Source of the DNA: Prevotellaceae bacterium UBA4359 | GTDB taxonomy: Bacteria; Bacteroidota; Bacteroidia; Bacteroidales; Bacteroidaceae | Direction: 5' to 3' | DNA length: 64,000 bases | Assembly (NCBI GenBank): GCA_002393555.1 | Contig: DGSP01000047.1 | Coordinates: 1 to 64,000 of the forward strand | Shown here: piece after piece, positions 31,509 to 42,100 of the stretch | How the letters are laid out: every line of letters begins with the position of its first letter | Numbering within the stretch: the stretch's first letter is position 1 | Notes under the pieces: model-generated | What the model was told of the DNA's origin: nothing | The model's input: the letters and a program-made list of their open reading frames with translations, nothing else | Databases searched by the model: none | Made by a program: the position numbers and the translations under genes

Positions 31509-33407
31509 ATGAATAACAAGATAAAAAACACTTTCCGACTCGGAATCATTGCTGCCGCAGGTGCAGCAGCAATGGTTTCCTGCTCGGACACGTGGGACGA
31601 CCACTATAAGGGCGGTGCTGTCATCGAGTTCAATGGCACGACCCTGCAAGCAATAGAGGAAAATGCCCCCGATTTTGCCAAGGTGATTAAGGCATACGGT
31701 TTCGACCGCGAACTGGCTTCAGATAATGTCTATACCATCTGGGCACCAGCCGATGGCTCCTTCACCCTTTCCGACTATGTGGTACAAGGTAATATGGGTG
31801 AACTCCTGAGAGTTGCTGACTCGACAGATGTGGTGGACCGCTTCATCAAGAACCACATTGCGCGCTATGCTGTGTCGCAAAATGGCACTGAGCAAGACAT
31901 CATGCTGTTGAACACCAAGATGGCCACCATGACAGGCGAGGGTAGTGCTGAGGGTTCTATCGAAGCCTGCGACATAACCAGGGCGAACCTCTCGTGCGCC
32001 AACGGCATTCTCCATCTCATCGATGGCGAGATGGACTACAAGAACAACATCTACGAACAAATCCGGTCATGGGACGATGCTGGCGAAGACGAAGCATCGC
32101 TCTACGCTTACCTGGAGGAGTATAATGCCGACTCGCTCGACGAGAACAAGTCCATCAGCCGTGGCGTTGATGCATACGGAAACAAGATTTGGATTGACAG
32201 CGTGACCATCCGCAACAACACGGCTCTGCGTAGTGTAGATGCCCCTGTGTATGAGGAAGACTCCAGTTTCATCGCCATCATTCCTACCGCCAAGGCTTAT
32301 CAGAAGCGTCTGGAGATAGCCAAGAGTCTCTTGGTGTTCAATCCTTCAGAAGATGCGGTTGTGCCAGGTATCTGCGACTCTCTGCAGAACTACTATGGCA
32401 ACATGTTCGCCATGTCTGACCTCTTCTACAACAAGAACCTCAATGCCAAGGCATACGATGAGGGAACCGAGAACTACGACTCGCTGCGTTCCACGTTGTT
32501 CAAGTCATGGAACTGGCCCTACAACCTTTATTATAGCAAGGAGCCACGCCTGGGTCTTCATCCCGACAAGCAGGTGAACGACATCTTGACGAAAGCCAAG
32601 GCCGGCACCATGGCTGAATGTTCGAATGGTGAGGCTTATCTGGTGGACGAGTACCCCATGTCTGTCACAGAGCAGTTCTTCAAGAAACTTCAGGTCATGG
32701 CCAGCGACCGATCGTTAGACCAGACTCAGACCACCAATAGTCAGGGACAAACCACAAATGCTTATACCCGTTTGATAGGTACTCCTTATTCACGGTCTGG
32801 TGTGATTTACGACTATGAGACAGAGACGTCCATCGACGAAGAGACAGGCGAAGAGGTGACAACCGTGACCGGTTACACCATGCGCAACTATCACTTCTAC
32901 GGTGTTCCGCCACAGAACGATGCTCAGCAACCTTATATAGCCTTCAAGGTTCCCAACACCTTGTCTGGCACCTATGAGTTGTATCTGGTCACTTGTCCTA
33001 TCTGGGCCAAGAATGGTTTTGAGGATGGTGCAAAGCCAGAGGATGACCCTCGCGGCTACCGTTTCTACACCAACATTTACGAGCGCAACGAAAAGGGCGA
33101 ATACGCCAAAGCCGAGCGTCTTTCCATTGAAGACTTCAGAGGAATCCATCCTGAATATGAAGGCTTGAGCGAAAAGAACTACTACATAACCAACTACGAG
33201 AATCCTATAGACACACTCTATCTGGGTGACTATACATTCAAGAATGCCTACTACAACCGTTCAGAGGAAGGCGTTCTCATCCAGTTCCAGGTGCAGGTCA
33301 ACAGTAAGTTGGTTGACCAATACTCGCGCGAGATGCTCTTCTCCAGCATCATTCTGAAGCCTAAGTTTGAAGAAGCCAAGGAAGAGGAAGAATCAGTGGA
33401 AGAGTAA
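31509..33407 (+). CDS. FAS1-domain lipoprotein, third in the block
   Basis: A 632-residue lipoprotein (lipobox AAMVSC, Cys25). The FAS1 domain at about 45-185 ends in ANGILHLIDGEMDY. A second degenerate domain follows, and a C-terminal segment with YIAFKVPNTLSGTYELYLVT (about 475-500) matches the architecture of the preceding gene, so the two are probably old duplicates. The mature N-terminus SDTWDDHYKGG is typical of such Bacteroidetes lipoproteins. It precedes the second SusC gene by 36 bases. Confidence 0.82.
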   Translation: MNNKIKNTFRLGIIAAAGAAAMVSCSDTWDDHYKGGAVIEFNGTTLQAIEENAPDFAKVIKAYGFDRELASDNVYTIWAPADGSFTLSDYVVQGNMGELLRVADSTDVVDRFIKNHIARYAVSQNGTEQDIMLLNTKMATMTGEGSAEGSIEACDITRANLSCANGILHLIDGEMDYKNNIYEQIRSWDDAGEDEASLYAYLEEYNADSLDENKSISRGVDAYGNKIWIDSVTIRNNTALRSVDAPVYEEDSSFIAIIPTAKAYQKRLEIAKSLLVFNPSEDAVVPGICDSLQNYYGNMFAMSDLFYNKNLNAKAYDEGTENYDSLRSTLFKSWNWPYNLYYSKEPRLGLHPDKQVNDILTKAKAGTMAECSNGEAYLVDEYPMSVTEQFFKKLQVMASDRSLDQTQTTNSQGQTTNAYTRLIGTPYSRSGVIYDYETETSIDEETGEEVTTVTGYTMRNYHFYGVPPQNDAQQPYIAFKVPNTLSGTYELYLVTCPIWAKNGFEDGAKPEDDPRGYRFYTNIYERNEKGEYAKAERLSIEDFRGIHPEYEGLSEKNYYITNYENPIDTLYLGDYTFKNAYYNRSEEGVLIQFQVQVNSKLVDQYSREMLFSSIILKPKFEEAKEEEESVEE

Positions 33408-33443
33408 GCCCCTACAGTAGAAATTAGAAAAAAAGTTACACGT

Positions 33444-36400
33444 ATGAAAAATATGCAATCATATAATAACTCAGAAATCCTGCGCATCTGTAAGTACGGG
33501 TTCGCAGCGATGGGATTCCTGCTGGGTACACTTCCTGTTGCAGCACAAGATGAGGCAGAAGCCGATTCTCAAGAAGGAACAGAAGTAGTGGCTGCTCCCA
33601 AGAAGGCAAACCCTGCAAAGAAATATCCCACGGTTGAGGTGAAGGGCAAAGTGGTGGATGCCGCCACGGGCGAGCCTCTTGCCGGTGCCCAGATTCAGGC
33701 CTACAACAACCGCAACTATACGGCCATGGCCGACGAGAATGGCGACTTCACTATCAACGTGCCCAAGTTCGTCACTTCCGTGATTGTGAAGTTGGAAGGC
33801 TATAACCTTGTGCAGACCTCTCTCAACGGACGCACGGAAGGCGTGAACGTCAAACTCTATGCCGACACCTACCTGAAAGACTACGCAGAGACAACCGCTG
33901 CTGTCAAGTCGGTGAATGCCTATGACTTCGAGCAATCGACCGCCATCACCGTTGACCAGGAAATCCAGAACCGCCTTGGTGCCGATGTACGCGGCATTCA
34001 GCGTTCAGCCAATCCCGGTCAAGGCGTGGCCATGTTCATCAATGGTCTCAACTCTCTCAACTCAAACGCCATGCCACTCATCATTCTCGATGGCGTGGTC
34101 TATGACCAGATGTACACCGAAGGCAAGATGATGCACACCGGCTACTTCAACAACCTCTTGCAGTCCATCAACATGGAAGACATCGAGTCCTTCGAAGTGC
34201 TGAAAAATGGTACTGCCATCTATGGTGCAAAGGCTGCCAATGGTGTGATTGTCATCAAGACCAAGCGTTGTCACTCTATGGCAACCCGCATTGATGTCAA
34301 CGCATCGATGGGCATCGACTTCAGACCCAAGACGATAGACGTTATGGGAGCAAGCGATTACCGCAACTACGCTTCCGAAATGTTGGGTACGACGAACACG
34401 ACGCTGTTGGACTTCAAGTTCCTCCAGACCGATGTGATGAAGCCTTATTATAATATGTATCATAACAACACCAACTGGAAAGACGAGGTGTATCGCACAG
34501 CCATCACTCAGAACTATGGCATTGCCATTCAGGGTGGTGACGACATTGCGCAGTACAACCTTTCCATTGGCTATATGGACTCAAAGTCTGTCTTGAAGAG
34601 AAACGACATGCAGCGTTTCAACATCCGCTTCAACACGGACATCATCCTCAACAACTGGTTCACGACCAAGTTTGATGCCAGTTATACGAACGTGACCCGC
34701 GACCTCCGCAGCGACGGTCTTGAGTCCGACTTCCACCTTCAGTCGTTGGCTGCACCCAGTTTCCTGGCCTATGCCAAGGCACCCTTCCTCAGCCCATACG
34801 ACTTCACTTCCGAGTTAGGTGGCAAGTCTCATGTGACATCCTTCATCTCCGATGCCGACGAGTATCTGAACGAGGTGCTGGGCACCAAGGGCAGTCTCGC
34901 CAACCCCACAGCCATCCTTGCGAATGGCGAGGCCAAGAACAAGAACCACACCGACTGCACGATGATTAACATCACCGTGGCCCCTCGTTGGCAACCCACC
35001 AAGAACTTCGGCCTCACCGAGCGTTTCGCCTACACGATGCAGTCGTTTGACGAGGGTTACTTCACCCCCATCATCGGTATGCCAGCCTATCGCGAAGAAG
35101 GCACCACCGCCACCACCGAGAACAAGAAGTGGTCGCTCTACACCAAGCACAACGCCATCTTCTCCGACACGCAGGCTGACTGGGCCATTCCTCTGGGTGC
35201 CCATCGGTTGGATGTGTTCGGTGGCGTCCGCTTCCTCAGCGACACCTACACCTCTTCCTACCTGATTGGCGACAACACAGGCAACGACAAGACCCCCAAC
35301 GTGGCTGCCGATACGCGCAAGCGTCCCGGCTCCGACATCAACTGGAAGTCCCTCTCTTACTATGCCAACGTTAGTTACAACTACATGGAGAAGTACTACC
35401 TGACGGGTCAGTTCTCGTTGGAGACCTCTTCTCGTTTCGGCAAGAAAGCCGATGGTGGCCTGAAGATGTTCGGCGTGGCATGGGGCTTCTTCCCCTCCAT
35501 CAATGCAGCCTGGGTGCTCACCAACGAAAATTGGTTCCGTCCCACCAAGGCTGTCAACATGCTGAAACTGAATGCCGGCTTCGAGTCAGTGGGTAACGAT
35601 GGCATAGACAACTCAGCCACACTGACCTACCTCTCCTCAGCCGCTCTGCTCAACGACCAGGTGACTTCCATCGGCTTGGGCCGCATCGGTAACACCAAAC
35701 TCCGTTGGGAGACGACCAACCGCTTCACGGTAGGTGCCGAAGGTAACTTCTTCAACAACCGCCTGAACCTGAAGGCCAACTACTTCCTCTCTCGGACCAA
35801 CAATCTCGTGACACTCGGCACGATGGCCTACGTGGCGGGTCTGACCGACTACTACACCAACGGTGGCTCTCTGCAGAACCAGGGCTTCGATGTAGCCTTC
35901 AATGCCAAACTCATCAATGAGCGCAACTTCAAGTTCGAGTTGGGCGCTTCGATGGGTCACTACAAGAACAAGATTAAGTCGCTGCCACAAGGTCAGAAAT
36001 ACTTCAACACCGACATGTACGGTGGCACCATCCGCACCGCAGTGGGCAGTCCTGCTGGCCTCTTCTACGGCTACAAGACCAAAGGTGTCTATAAGGATGC
36101 CGAGGCCGTGGCCAAGTATGGCAACCTCTACATCACCGACCAGGCTGGCAACAAGACTCCCTTCCAGTCGGGCGACGTGATTTTTGAGGACTTGAACGGC
36201 GACGGCCAGATTGGTGAGATTGACTACAACGACGACGGCGTCATCGACGCAAGCGAGACCGACCGCACCGTCATCGGCGACCCCAATCCCGACATCTACG
36301 GCAACATCCACATGAACTTCCGCTTCGGACAGCGCTGGTCGCTGGCTGCCAACTTCAACTACTCAGTTGGCAACGACATCTACAACTATCAGCGCGCCTT

Positions 36401-36779
36401 GCTGGAGTCTGGCTCCATGTTCATCAACCAGACGACAGCCCTCAACCGCCGCTGGACCACCGAAGGTCAAGTCACCGATGTTCCCCGTGCCGTCTATGGC
36501 GACCCGATGGGCAACAGCCGCTTCTCCGACCGTTGGATTGAGAACGGTTCCTATCTGAAACTGAAGAATGTGACACTTTCCTACAAAGTTCCCGTGCAGA
36601 ACGAGTACATTCAGGGCATCACCCTTTGGGCCGCTGCCAACAACCTGTTCACGTTCACGAAGTATCTGGGTTCCGACCCCGAAGTGACCTGTGGCAATGG
36701 CGTTCTCATGCAGGGCATCGACGCTGGCTACCTCTCTTCAGGCCGCAGCATCCATGTAGGTGTTAAGATTAACCTCTAA
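33444..36779 (+). CDS. SusC/RagA-type TonB-linked outer membrane transporter (pair 2)
   Basis: A 1111-residue importer. After an N-terminal hydrophobic segment (about 18-35, cleavage near PVAAQ) comes an acidic spacer, then the carboxypeptidase-regulatory domain (VKGKVVDAATGEPLAGA, about 65-140), the plug (GVAMFINGLNSLNSNAMPLI, about 195-215) and the barrel. DLNGDGQIG and DDGVIDASET around residue 920 form two Asp-rich loops of calcium-binding type. It is clearly divergent from SusC 1 of the same block, so the pairs probably differ in ligand. Confidence 0.95.
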   Translation: MKNMQSYNNSEILRICKYGFAAMGFLLGTLPVAAQDEAEADSQEGTEVVAAPKKANPAKKYPTVEVKGKVVDAATGEPLAGAQIQAYNNRNYTAMADENGDFTINVPKFVTSVIVKLEGYNLVQTSLNGRTEGVNVKLYADTYLKDYAETTAAVKSVNAYDFEQSTAITVDQEIQNRLGADVRGIQRSANPGQGVAMFINGLNSLNSNAMPLIILDGVVYDQMYTEGKMMHTGYFNNLLQSINMEDIESFEVLKNGTAIYGAKAANGVIVIKTKRCHSMATRIDVNASMGIDFRPKTIDVMGASDYRNYASEMLGTTNTTLLDFKFLQTDVMKPYYNMYHNNTNWKDEVYRTAITQNYGIAIQGGDDIAQYNLSIGYMDSKSVLKRNDMQRFNIRFNTDIILNNWFTTKFDASYTNVTRDLRSDGLESDFHLQSLAAPSFLAYAKAPFLSPYDFTSELGGKSHVTSFISDADEYLNEVLGTKGSLANPTAILANGEAKNKNHTDCTMINITVAPRWQPTKNFGLTERFAYTMQSFDEGYFTPIIGMPAYREEGTTATTENKKWSLYTKHNAIFSDTQADWAIPLGAHRLDVFGGVRFLSDTYTSSYLIGDNTGNDKTPNVAADTRKRPGSDINWKSLSYYANVSYNYMEKYYLTGQFSLETSSRFGKKADGGLKMFGVAWGFFPSINAAWVLTNENWFRPTKAVNMLKLNAGFESVGNDGIDNSATLTYLSSAALLNDQVTSIGLGRIGNTKLRWETTNRFTVGAEGNFFNNRLNLKANYFLSRTNNLVTLGTMAYVAGLTDYYTNGGSLQNQGFDVAFNAKLINERNFKFELGASMGHYKNKIKSLPQGQKYFNTDMYGGTIRTAVGSPAGLFYGYKTKGVYKDAEAVAKYGNLYITDQAGNKTPFQSGDVIFEDLNGDGQIGEIDYNDDGVIDASETDRTVIGDPNPDIYGNIHMNFRFGQRWSLAANFNYSVGNDIYNYQRALLESGSMFINQTTALNRRWTTEGQVTDVPRAVYGDPMGNSRFSDRWIENGSYLKLKNVTLSYKVPVQNEYIQGITLWAAANNLFTFTKYLGSDPEVTCGNGVLMQGIDAGYLSSGRSIHVGVKINL

Positions 36780-36787
36780 TATTTGCA

Positions 36788-38908
36788 ATGTTAATTATGA
36801 AAATAAAATCAATCATAGCATGTGGCATGCTCCTGCTCACAGTGGGGGCAGCCACCACGTCCTGCGAAGACATGTTCACAGCCGAGAACAAGTTGGTGTC
36901 GGAAGAACTCGCGCCTAAGGATACACTCTATCAGGTGATGGGCATTGTGAAGCGCATGCAGAAACTGGCCGACAAGTCGGTGCTGTTGGGTGAGATTCGT
37001 GCCGACCTCGTGACCGTGAATTCAGATGTGGCTTCGACCGACATTCAGGACCTTCACGACAACAATGTCCGTTTCGACAACCTCTATAACAAGCCGTCCG
37101 ACTACTACGATGTCATCAACAACTGCAACATCTACCTTGCCCACGTTGATTCCCTGCTCATGTCGCACGGTGACTACTACTACGAGAAAGAAATCTGCGC
37201 CGTCAAGTGCTTCCGTGCCTGGTGCTATCTCGAACTGGTCAAGATTTATGGTGAGGTTCCCTACATCACCAAGCCTTTGACCACAGCCGATGCAGCCGAA
37301 AGCATCGTGGCTTCGGGACAGAAGCAAGACATGCTCTACATCTTGAACCAATGCATCAACGACCTGAAGGACTATGCCTTGAAGGACGAAAACAATGCCC
37401 TCCGTCCCAGTTACGGAGCCTCTTGGTCGGGCATCTCATACGCCAACTTCTTCATTCCCGTCCGTGCGATGCTGGCCGAACTCTATCTCTGGAAAGGCAC
37501 TTGCACAGGCGAGCAAGCCGACTACAAAGATGCCGTGCGCATGTATCACGACTTCTTCAACTTCCCAGGCGAGGAGCGCGGCATTGTTCCTTCGGCTAAT
37601 ATCACAGGAGTGGCAAGTTGGGCCAACCGTTCCCACATGGGCAATCCCACTACCAACAACACCTATCCCATCAATCGTTTCTCGCTGGGTGGCAACCAAA
37701 CGATGGAGCAAGTCGGTGTCATCCCCTGCGACACCTCTTCCTACTATGGCAACACTTCCGAACTCCGCACGGTGTTCTGCTCGCTGTATGCCAACAACTA
37801 CTATCCTTGGGTGATACCGTCTCAGCGCATACGAGCCATCTCCACCAGCCAGGTGTATTGGTACTATCAGTATGTGCAGAATCCAGCCTATAGCATGGAT
37901 TTCTCCACCAACCCCAACGACTACGACTCGCCAGACTATGTAGGCGACCTGCGTCTGCCCAGCGTCTATTACACCATGAGCAATGCTTCGCGCAGCCGCT
38001 ACGATGCCAACCTGAACAGCGAGATGTCTTTCATCCGCAAGTGGACCGCTGGCAACCTCATGCTGTCCTCCGACCAGAAGAACCCCTTCGTTCCCTACTT
38101 CCGCGTCTCCATTCTCTATCTCCACATGGCCGAAGCACTCAACCGTGCCGGTTTCCCCGAGACCGCTTTCGCCGTGCTGAAGCATGGTCTGACCTACGAT
38201 GTGATGAACGACCGTTCCATCATCTCTCAGCAAGAATTCGACGCATTGTGCGAAATCAAGTCTTACGGCTTCGCCAACATCGAGTCGAAGTATGAAAATA
38301 ACAGCGAACTCAGCAGCAAAGCCAACTCCAGTTTCGTCATTTGGAACTCCAACAAGTTTGAGAGTCCAGCCATCGAGGAAATAGGCCAGAGTTGGTTGCA
38401 CCTGCCCGCCGATGCTCCGAGAAATGCCATCATGCAGATAGGCATCCACTCTTTGGGTTCAGGCACCAGTTCGCTCAACACCTTCTACTATCTCGACGAC
38501 GAGGAGACTCAGTCGCACAAGCGTGAGTATTACGAACTGCCCGACACCGTGGCACTGCCCAGACGTAATCCAACCGAAGAGCAAATCGCAGCATGGAAGG
38601 AATCCATCGAGGCTCTCAACGCTGTCATCGAGCAGAACAAGGAGATTGATGCCGAGTATGCCGAATACCTCAACACTCCCGAGGTGAAGCAGAAGCGTCA
38701 GGCACGTGTGGCTCGCCTCATCCTCGACGAGGAAGCCCTCGAAGGCGCATTCGAAGGTCATCGTTTCTACGACCTCATGCGCTATCAGAAGCAAGAAGGC
38801 CAGTTCCAGACTACCATCACGCTGCCAAGTTACATCAGCGAAGAGTATAAGACAAGCGAAGACAACATGACCGGCAAACCGTGGTTCCTCACCTTGCCGT
38901 CGCGCTAA
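36788..38908 (+). CDS. SusD/RagB family surface lipoprotein (pair 2)
   Basis: A 706-residue lipoprotein with lipobox AATTSC (Cys26). Another in-frame ATG at 36797 gives the more usual MKIKS start, so the first three residues may not be translated. SusD helices are recognisable around CFRAWCYLELVKIYGEVPYI and the C-terminal LDEEALEGAFEGHRFYDLMR. It starts eight bases after SusC 2 and is the last gene before a strong terminator. Confidence 0.94.
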   Translation: MLIMKIKSIIACGMLLLTVGAATTSCEDMFTAENKLVSEELAPKDTLYQVMGIVKRMQKLADKSVLLGEIRADLVTVNSDVASTDIQDLHDNNVRFDNLYNKPSDYYDVINNCNIYLAHVDSLLMSHGDYYYEKEICAVKCFRAWCYLELVKIYGEVPYITKPLTTADAAESIVASGQKQDMLYILNQCINDLKDYALKDENNALRPSYGASWSGISYANFFIPVRAMLAELYLWKGTCTGEQADYKDAVRMYHDFFNFPGEERGIVPSANITGVASWANRSHMGNPTTNNTYPINRFSLGGNQTMEQVGVIPCDTSSYYGNTSELRTVFCSLYANNYYPWVIPSQRIRAISTSQVYWYYQYVQNPAYSMDFSTNPNDYDSPDYVGDLRLPSVYYTMSNASRSRYDANLNSEMSFIRKWTAGNLMLSSDQKNPFVPYFRVSILYLHMAEALNRAGFPETAFAVLKHGLTYDVMNDRSIISQQEFDALCEIKSYGFANIESKYENNSELSSKANSSFVIWNSNKFESPAIEEIGQSWLHLPADAPRNAIMQIGIHSLGSGTSSLNTFYYLDDEETQSHKREYYELPDTVALPRRNPTEEQIAAWKESIEALNAVIEQNKEIDAEYAEYLNTPEVKQKRQARVARLILDEEALEGAFEGHRFYDLMRYQKQEGQFQTTITLPSYISEEYKTSEDNMTGKPWFLTLPSR

Positions 38909-38930
38909 CACTCATTCTGAATAACCCTGC

Positions 38931-38972
38931 AAGCGGGGCCTGTGTCAACACCGACACAGGCCCCGCTTTTTT
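38931..38972 (+). terminator. Rho-independent terminator of the SusC/SusD block
   Basis: A 16-base-pair perfect stem, 38931-38946 with 38953-38968, loop of six, and six T from 38967. It ends the seven-gene block. Confidence 0.93.
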
Positions 38973-38994
38973 CTTCCCTCCCGTCACCCTTTTG

Positions 38995-39059
38995 GCCGTA
39001 CCCCTCGACTACGCTCTGCCGTACCCCTCGACTACGCCGTGCCGTACCCCTCGACTACG
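38995..39059. repeat. Three tandem copies of a 23-base repeat
   Basis: GCCGTACCCCTCGACTACG occurs at 38995-39013, 39018-39036 and 39041-39059, each exactly 23 bases apart, the four-base spacers being CTCT and CCGT. A degenerate GTCGAGCG/GTCGAATGCG stretch follows to about 39105. It lies between a terminator and a promoter and encodes nothing evident. Confidence 0.9.
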
Positions 39060-39123
39060 GTCAATCGCACTCGTCGAGCGCAGTGCATCGCGGTCGTCGA
39101 ATGCGATTTCTTTCTTCTTTCCT

Positions 39124-39154
39124 CTTGTTATGTGAAATATTTTCTCTACCTTTG
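39124..39154 (+). promoter_or_regulatory. Bacteroidetes-type promoter
   Basis: TACCTTTG at 39147-39154 is a perfect -7 element; CTTG at 39124-39127 lies 19 bases upstream as a three-of-four match to the -33 element. It drives the gene starting at 39183. Confidence 0.62.
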
Positions 39155-39182
39155 CATGTGAAGACCTTTTTCAGTCTCTCAC

Positions 39183-42100
39183 ATGAACCCCAAATCAAAG
39201 CCTATGCGCCGATTCCTCCTGTTTTCACTTCTCTTTGTGCTGGCACATCTGGTGTTGGCACAGCAACAACAATACAGTGGACGGCTCGTCGATGCCGAGA
39301 CCGGCGAGCCTATGGCCTTCGCCAATCTCTATGTGGCAGCCGGACGCGGTGCGCTGACCAATCTCGATGGGCAGTACACCCTTGTGGCCACCCCCGACGA
39401 GGAGGTGCGCATCTCGTTCGTGGGCTATTCCACGCTCACCCTGCGGGCTGCCGACCTGAAGCCCCTCCTGCAGATGCAGCCCCTTTCGCAGAGACTCAAC
39501 GAAGTGACTGTGCTCAGCACCGATGCCATCCTGATGCGGGTGCGCGACCAGTTGCGCTCCGACTTTTCTAAGCACCAACGACGGCAGTCGCACTACTTCT
39601 GCCGCATGACCTTCCTGAAGGACGAACAGACCGAGATGGTCGAGGCTTTCTTGGAGGCCAACTCAGCCGTGAATCTGCGCAACCTCGGTGTGACCAACGG
39701 CCAATACTGGGCCAAGTCGCCCACGGGACGCATACAGTCCAATCTGCGCAACACCAACCTGCACGTCAACTACACCCTTGGCCCCATGATTCGGGGCAAC
39801 GAACTCTGGAAAGATGTCCTCATCGTCCCCTTTCCCGAAGAGGGACGTGAAAAATACCTGCACGACCACTATGAGGTGGCACAGACCACCCTCTCTGGCC
39901 GTGGCGACCGCACCATCTATGCCATCACCCTCACCCCCAAAGAGCAGCGCAGGAACCGTCCCATTCTGGGTGGCACCCTCTATGTCGATGCCGAGACCCT
40001 GCATCTGCTCCGTTTCGACGGCACCATCTATGCCGTCAAGGCTGCTGCCACCTACGGTGTGCAGAAAGAGCGAACCACTCTCGACATCGCCGTCAAAATC
40101 AACTATCGCCACAAGAACGGCTTCACCGAGGTGAACGACATTTCCAGTTCTGCCCTCAACGACGAGGTGCAGTGCCACACCGTGCTGACCAATGTGGAAG
40201 ACTACCACCTGCCCCTCACCTATGGCGAGAAGATTGGCCACAACCTCCTTTCGGCCATCGAGCGCGCCGGCACCAACCCCGAGGTGGAAAGCCGCTACAC
40301 CTTCATTCCCCGCACTCATGAGGAGATAGCCGTGGCGTCCTCCTCCGCCTCTTCCTCCGAAAGCACCGCCGCAACCGACCGCCCCGTCCCGGCCTCTTCC
40401 TCCGAGTCCCATCCAGCCGACGAAGGCGAAGCCCTGCTCTCCCGTCTGGAACACCTCACCGACACCATCGGTCCTTTGGCCTACATCCAGAAGGCCATGC
40501 GCTTCGGCCAGGCCTATCCGCAGGAGAAAGTCTATCTGCACCTCGACAACACGGGCTATTTCAAAGGCGAAACCATCTGGTTCAAAGCCTACGTGACCCG
40601 CACCGACGAGGAGAGCCGCACCGACCTGAGCAAGGTGCTCTATGTGGAACTGCTCAGCCCCTCGGGCGACGTGGTGGAGCGGCGCAAACTGCCTATCCGT
40701 AACGGTGAAGCCTACGGTGACATCCGTGTAGATAGCATCCTGCTCACGGGCTTCTACGAACTGCGGGCCTACACTCGCGCCATGACCAACTGGGGCACTC
40801 AGGCCTGCTACTCGCGTGTCATCCCCATCTTCCGTGCTCCAGCCCGTGAGGGCGACTACACCCAGCCTTCCATCGACCGTCTCTCCTATCGCCACCGTCT
40901 GAACAACGAGCGTCAGACTTCGGCTGATGTGGCAAACGGCAATATCGTTGTGCTCGATGCAGACGGACAGGAGCAGGCATCGGACCCTGAGAAAAAAAGA
41001 GCCTTCAATGTACACTTCTATCCCGAAGGCGGGGCCTTGGTGCAGGGACTTCCCTCGCGCGTGGCCTTCACCGCCACCGACCGCGATGGCGCGCCACTGG
41101 CTCTCGTGGGCTATCTGGCCGATGAGGATGGCACTCGCCGTGGCGACATCAGCACCGATGCCGAAGGGCGTGGACTCTTCATGCTCCCGGCCGACAATGT
41201 GGCCACGAAAGCCATCGTGCGCAGAGCCGATGAGGGTGGGGAAGAGCGTGTGTTCATGCTGCCCGAAGCGTTGCCGTCGGGCTGCACCATGACCGTCGAT
41301 GCCTTGGCTGACGACCGCATCTCAGCCGACCTCTACTGCTCGTCCTCGCTTGTGGGTCAGCAACTGGGCTATGTGGTGATGCACGGAGGGAAAATCGTCC
41401 GTTGCGACACACTCACGGCCCGCCCTCACCACAGCCTCACCTTTGTTCGTCAGTATCTGCCAACAGGTGTGAGCCAACTCACCCTGTTCGACGCTCAGGG
41501 CCGCATCCTCTCCGAACGCCTCTTCTTCATCATCCCCCCTGCCACCGCAGCCGACAGCATCAGCGTCAGCAGTGTCAACGAACACTTGACGGCTTGCGGC
41601 AAGGTGGCCTTCGACCTGCAGGCAGCCCCCAACGCCACCCTCTCTTTCTCGGCCATCGATGCTGCCGGCATGGTGAACGGCAACTATGGCAACATGCGCA
41701 CTTGGCTGCTCTTGGGCAGCGAGGTGAAGGGCTACATCCATCGCCCCGAACGCTATCTGGAGGCTGACGATGAAGCTCACCGCCGCATGGCCGACTTGCT
41801 CATGCTCGTGCAGGGCTGGCGACGCTATGACTGGCAACTCATGTCGGGACAAGCCACCTGGGCCAAGCATCAGCCAGTGGAGGACAGGCTTTTCCTTTTC
41901 GGCGAGGTGAAGGGGGCTAAGAAGAACCTCAATGTGGAGGGTGTGGATGTGACAGCCCACTTCTACAATGCTGGCGGCCAGTCGTTCAGTGCCACGACCA
42001 CCACCACCGAGTTGGGGCAGTATGGCTTTGCCTTGCCCAACATCGGTGGCGAATGGAACTTGCAGTTGCAGGCCCAAAAGGGGGATGTGCCAGAGGCATA

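Noticed and set aside
39663..41015. Long minus-strand ORF of 450 codons
   Set aside because: Shadow of the 1342-residue surface protein gene caused by high GC content and codon bias.
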